Part shown: piece by piece, positions 6,341 to 7,457 of the stretch
Position numbering within the stretch: position 1 is the first letter of the stretch
How the letters are laid out: every line of letters begins with the position of its first letter
DNA from: Planctomycetota bacterium
GTDB taxonomy: Bacteria > Planctomycetota > PUPC01 > JACPCR01
Reading direction: 5' to 3'
Length of the DNA stretch: 7,457 nucleotides
NCBI GenBank assembly: GCA_030740295.1
Contig: JASLXP010000482.1
Location: 1 to 7,457, forward strand
Notes under the pieces: model-generated
What the model was told of the DNA's origin: nothing
The model's database searches: none
Seen by the model: the letters and a program-made list of their open reading frames with translations, nothing else
Translations under genes and position numbers: made by a program

Positions 6341-6511
6341 TTGGGGGCAAAAAAATGAAAGGCAAAAGAGCAAGAGAATGAAGGCAAAAAAATAGGAGGC
6401 AGAAAAATGAAAGGCAAAAAAATGAAAGGCAAAAAAATGAAAGGCAGAAAATTGAAAGGCAAAAGAGCAGAAGAATGTAGGCAAAAAATGAAAGGCAGAA
6501 AAATGAAAGGC
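6341..6511 (+). repeat. purine-rich tandem array, consensus ATGAAAGGCAAAAAA, second-order period 97 bp
   Basis: About eleven imperfect units lie between the dehydrogenase stop and rarA. Units start near 6341 (degenerate), 6355, 6378, 6392, 6407, 6422, 6437, 6452, 6475, 6488 and 6503. Most are 13-15 bp. The units at 6355 and 6452 are 23 bp because each carries an extra GAGCAAGAG/GAGCAGAAG segment, and each is followed by a shortened unit, which gives a 97-bp higher-order repeat. The plus strand is almost all A and G apart from the T of ATG and the C of GGC. There are no spacers, so this is not CRISPR. The minus strand is open in all three frames through the array, simply because stop codons are rare in this composition. 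Confidence 0.93.
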
Positions 6512-6586
6512 CCAATGATGGGAACCTCTTCTTTTCCTCATCTGTCCGAATCCCTTGGCATTTCCCCTTCAACCTTCCTTCGTTGA
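6407..6586 (+). CDS. possible small basic repeat peptide (59 aa)
   Basis: Inside the repeat array an ATG at 6407 follows AGGAGG (6394-6399) with 7 nt spacing, a near-ideal ribosome binding site. The frame runs 59 codons to a TGA at 6584-6586. Residues 1-35 are built from the pentad MKGKK and its variants (MKGRK, LKGKR) and are strongly positive. The rest (GPMMGTSS onward) is non-repetitive. The odd-length repeat units within it (23 and 13 bp) cancel out and keep the frame open. No homologue is recognised. It may be a chance ORF produced by a 15-bp (five-codon) repeat, and only the unusually good Shine-Dalgarno argues otherwise. Confidence 0.22.
   Translation: MKGKKMKGKKMKGRKLKGKRAEECRQKMKGRKMKGPMMGTSSFPHLSESLGISPSTFLR
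6511..6522 (+). terminator. small hairpin followed by a pyrimidine-rich stretch (weak terminator candidate)
   Basis: CCCA-ATGA-TGGG can form a four-pair stem just after the last repeat unit and is followed within a few bases by CTCTTCTTTTCC. The stem is too short and the T-run too interrupted for a confident intrinsic terminator. It is the only terminator-like element between the dehydrogenase and rarA. Confidence 0.15.
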
Positions 6587-6599
6587 TCAGAGGCAAGCC

Positions 6600-6621
6600 G
6601 GGGATATGGTGACAAATCCCC
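6600..6621. promoter_or_regulatory. inverted repeat GGGGAT-(10 nt)-ATCCCC upstream of rarA
   Basis: This perfect 6-bp inverted repeat with a 10-nt centre ends 30 nt before the proposed rarA start. It could be an operator half-site pair or a leader hairpin. No T-run follows, so it is not a standard terminator. No clear promoter boxes were found in the rest of 6523-6651. Confidence 0.25.
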
Positions 6622-6651
6622 TGACCTCACCCTCAGAGAGTCCATTCATCC

Positions 6652-7457
6652 GTGTCCCTCTTCGACCTCCAGGCCCCGGCCATCGATCCTGACGCACCCC
6701 TCGCTCACCGAATGCGGCCCCGTTCGCTCGATGAGTTTATCGGCCAGGATCACTTCATCGGCGAAGGCAAACTTCTCTGGCGCGTGCTCAAGGCAGACCG
6801 GCTGATGTCCGTCATTTTTTACGGCCCGCCGGGCACAGGCAAGACCGCGCTTGCGCGCATCATCGCCACTGAAACGAAAGCACACTTCGAGGAGCTCAAC
6901 GCTGCCGGCTCAAAAGTCGCAGACGTCAAGCAGGCTCTTACTGACGCGGAGAATCGAAAGGAGATTGGAGAAAGGACGGTTCTGTTCATCGACGAAATCC
7001 ACAGGTTCAATCGCGCACAGCAGGACGTCTTGCTGCCGGGAGTTGAAAAAGGGCTGGTCACTCTGGTGGGAGCAACGACGCATAATCCGTTCTTCAGCAT
7101 TAATTCCGCGCTTGTATCGCGCTCGCAGTTATTTCAGTTTGAATCGCTCGCAACAGAACACCTTGTCGAGATCATGCAGCGCACTCTCGAGGATGATGAG
7201 CGTGGATTCGGTGACCGAAGAATCCACGTAAGCCCGGAGGCCCTCGAGCACTTGGCCGATGTATCCGACGGTGACGCGCGGCGCGCGCTGAATGGACTGG
7301 AAGTTGCCATTCTCACCTCCGAGCCTGGCGCTGAAGGCATCCTTAGTCTTGATCTCCAGACAGTCGAAGAGTGCATCCAGCGAAAGGCGGTGGTCTACGA
7401 CAAGAGCGAAGATTCCCATTACGACGTTGCCTCAGCCTTCATCAAGAGCATGCGCGG
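6652..7457 (+). CDS. rarA: replication-associated recombination protein A (RarA/MgsA), N-terminal 268 codons
   Basis: This is an AAA+ ATPase related to clamp loaders and eukaryotic WRNIP1. It acts at stalled replication forks in the cytoplasm and interacts with SSB in studied species. Visible marks are HRMRPRSLDEFIGQDH (19-34), Walker A GPPGTGKT (58-65), Walker B LFIDEIHRF (111-119), sensor 1 GATTHNPFF (140-148), the arginine finger R157 in SALVSRSQLF, and sensor 2 GDARRALN (207-214). The family is about 430-450 residues, so the window cuts it at roughly 60 percent, after the conserved SAFIKSMR. The start is a GTG at 6652 giving MSLFDLQAP. It is the only start codon in this frame after a TGA at 6622-6624, and the usual short leader before the PLAxRMRP motif supports it. 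The Shine-Dalgarno is weak (GAGAG at 6636-6640, 11 nt ahead). HNPFF replaces the common ENPSF. The gene is separated from the dehydrogenase by the repeat array and probably has its own promoter. Confidence 0.93.
   Translation, partial: MSLFDLQAPAIDPDAPLAHRMRPRSLDEFIGQDHFIGEGKLLWRVLKADRLMSVIFYGPPGTGKTALARIIATETKAHFEELNAAGSKVADVKQALTDAENRKEIGERTVLFIDEIHRFNRAQQDVLLPGVEKGLVTLVGATTHNPFFSINSALVSRSQLFQFESLATEHLVEIMQRTLEDDERGFGDRRIHVSPEALEHLADVSDGDARRALNGLEVAILTSEPGAEGILSLDLQTVEECIQRKAVVYDKSEDSHYDVASAFIKSMR

Noticed and set aside
6341..6511. CRISPR array
   Set aside because: The units are directly adjacent with no unique spacers, and no cas gene is present.
6274..6596. Three overlapping minus-strand ORFs with Phe/Leu/Ala/Cys-rich repeats (FLPFIFLPF and FCLSFFCLSFF types) that look like membrane peptides
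   Set aside because: All three frames are open merely because the pyrimidine-rich complement of the array contains no stops; none has a convincing ribosome site or non-repeat coding character.

Overview
The window reads as a bacterial chromosome fragment, probably assembled from an environmental or gut genome. A CBM9-like carbohydrate-binding protein, a pectate-lyase-type beta-helix protein, lone type II secretion pseudopilins and a GT87 membrane glycosyltransferase together suggest the PVC superphylum (Lentisphaerota, Verrucomicrobiota, Planctomycetota) or Hydrogenedentota. No rRNA or marker gene fixes this, so the taxonomy is inference. I see no tRNA, rRNA, insertion sequence, CRISPR array or phage module.

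Positions 1-2609 hold a minus-strand cluster, read right to left. First comes a CBM9-like secreted protein whose signal peptide and binding domain lie in different reading frames. Next is a right-handed beta-helix protein of the pectate lyase 3 type, overlapping the CBM9 gene by up to 11 nt. Last is the first 33 codons of an exported protein or lipoprotein, which follows a strong Shine-Dalgarno and runs off the left edge. The cluster looks like a polysaccharide or glycan-handling operon.

Positions 2610-2836 are a divergent intergenic region. To its right everything reads on the plus strand. Two overlapping genes encode minor pseudopilins (GspH/FimT-like, then GspI-like). After a 159-nt gap come a GT87-family polytopic glycosyltransferase and, overlapping its stop by 8 nt, a CtBP/SerA-type D-isomer-specific 2-hydroxyacid dehydrogenase.

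Positions 6337-6651 separate the dehydrogenase from rarA. They contain a purine-rich array of about 11 imperfect copies of the 15-mer ATGAAAGGCAAAAAA with a second-order period of 97 bp. One part of it carries a good Shine-Dalgarno and a 59-codon open frame for a very basic repeat peptide. The window ends inside rarA, the AAA+ replication-associated recombination protein.

Most of the content is ordinary. The items most worth a second look are the frame-split CBM9 gene, the insert inside the beta-helix protein, the repeat array with its small ORF, and the isolated pseudopilin pair. I found no strong evidence for a new multi-gene system.
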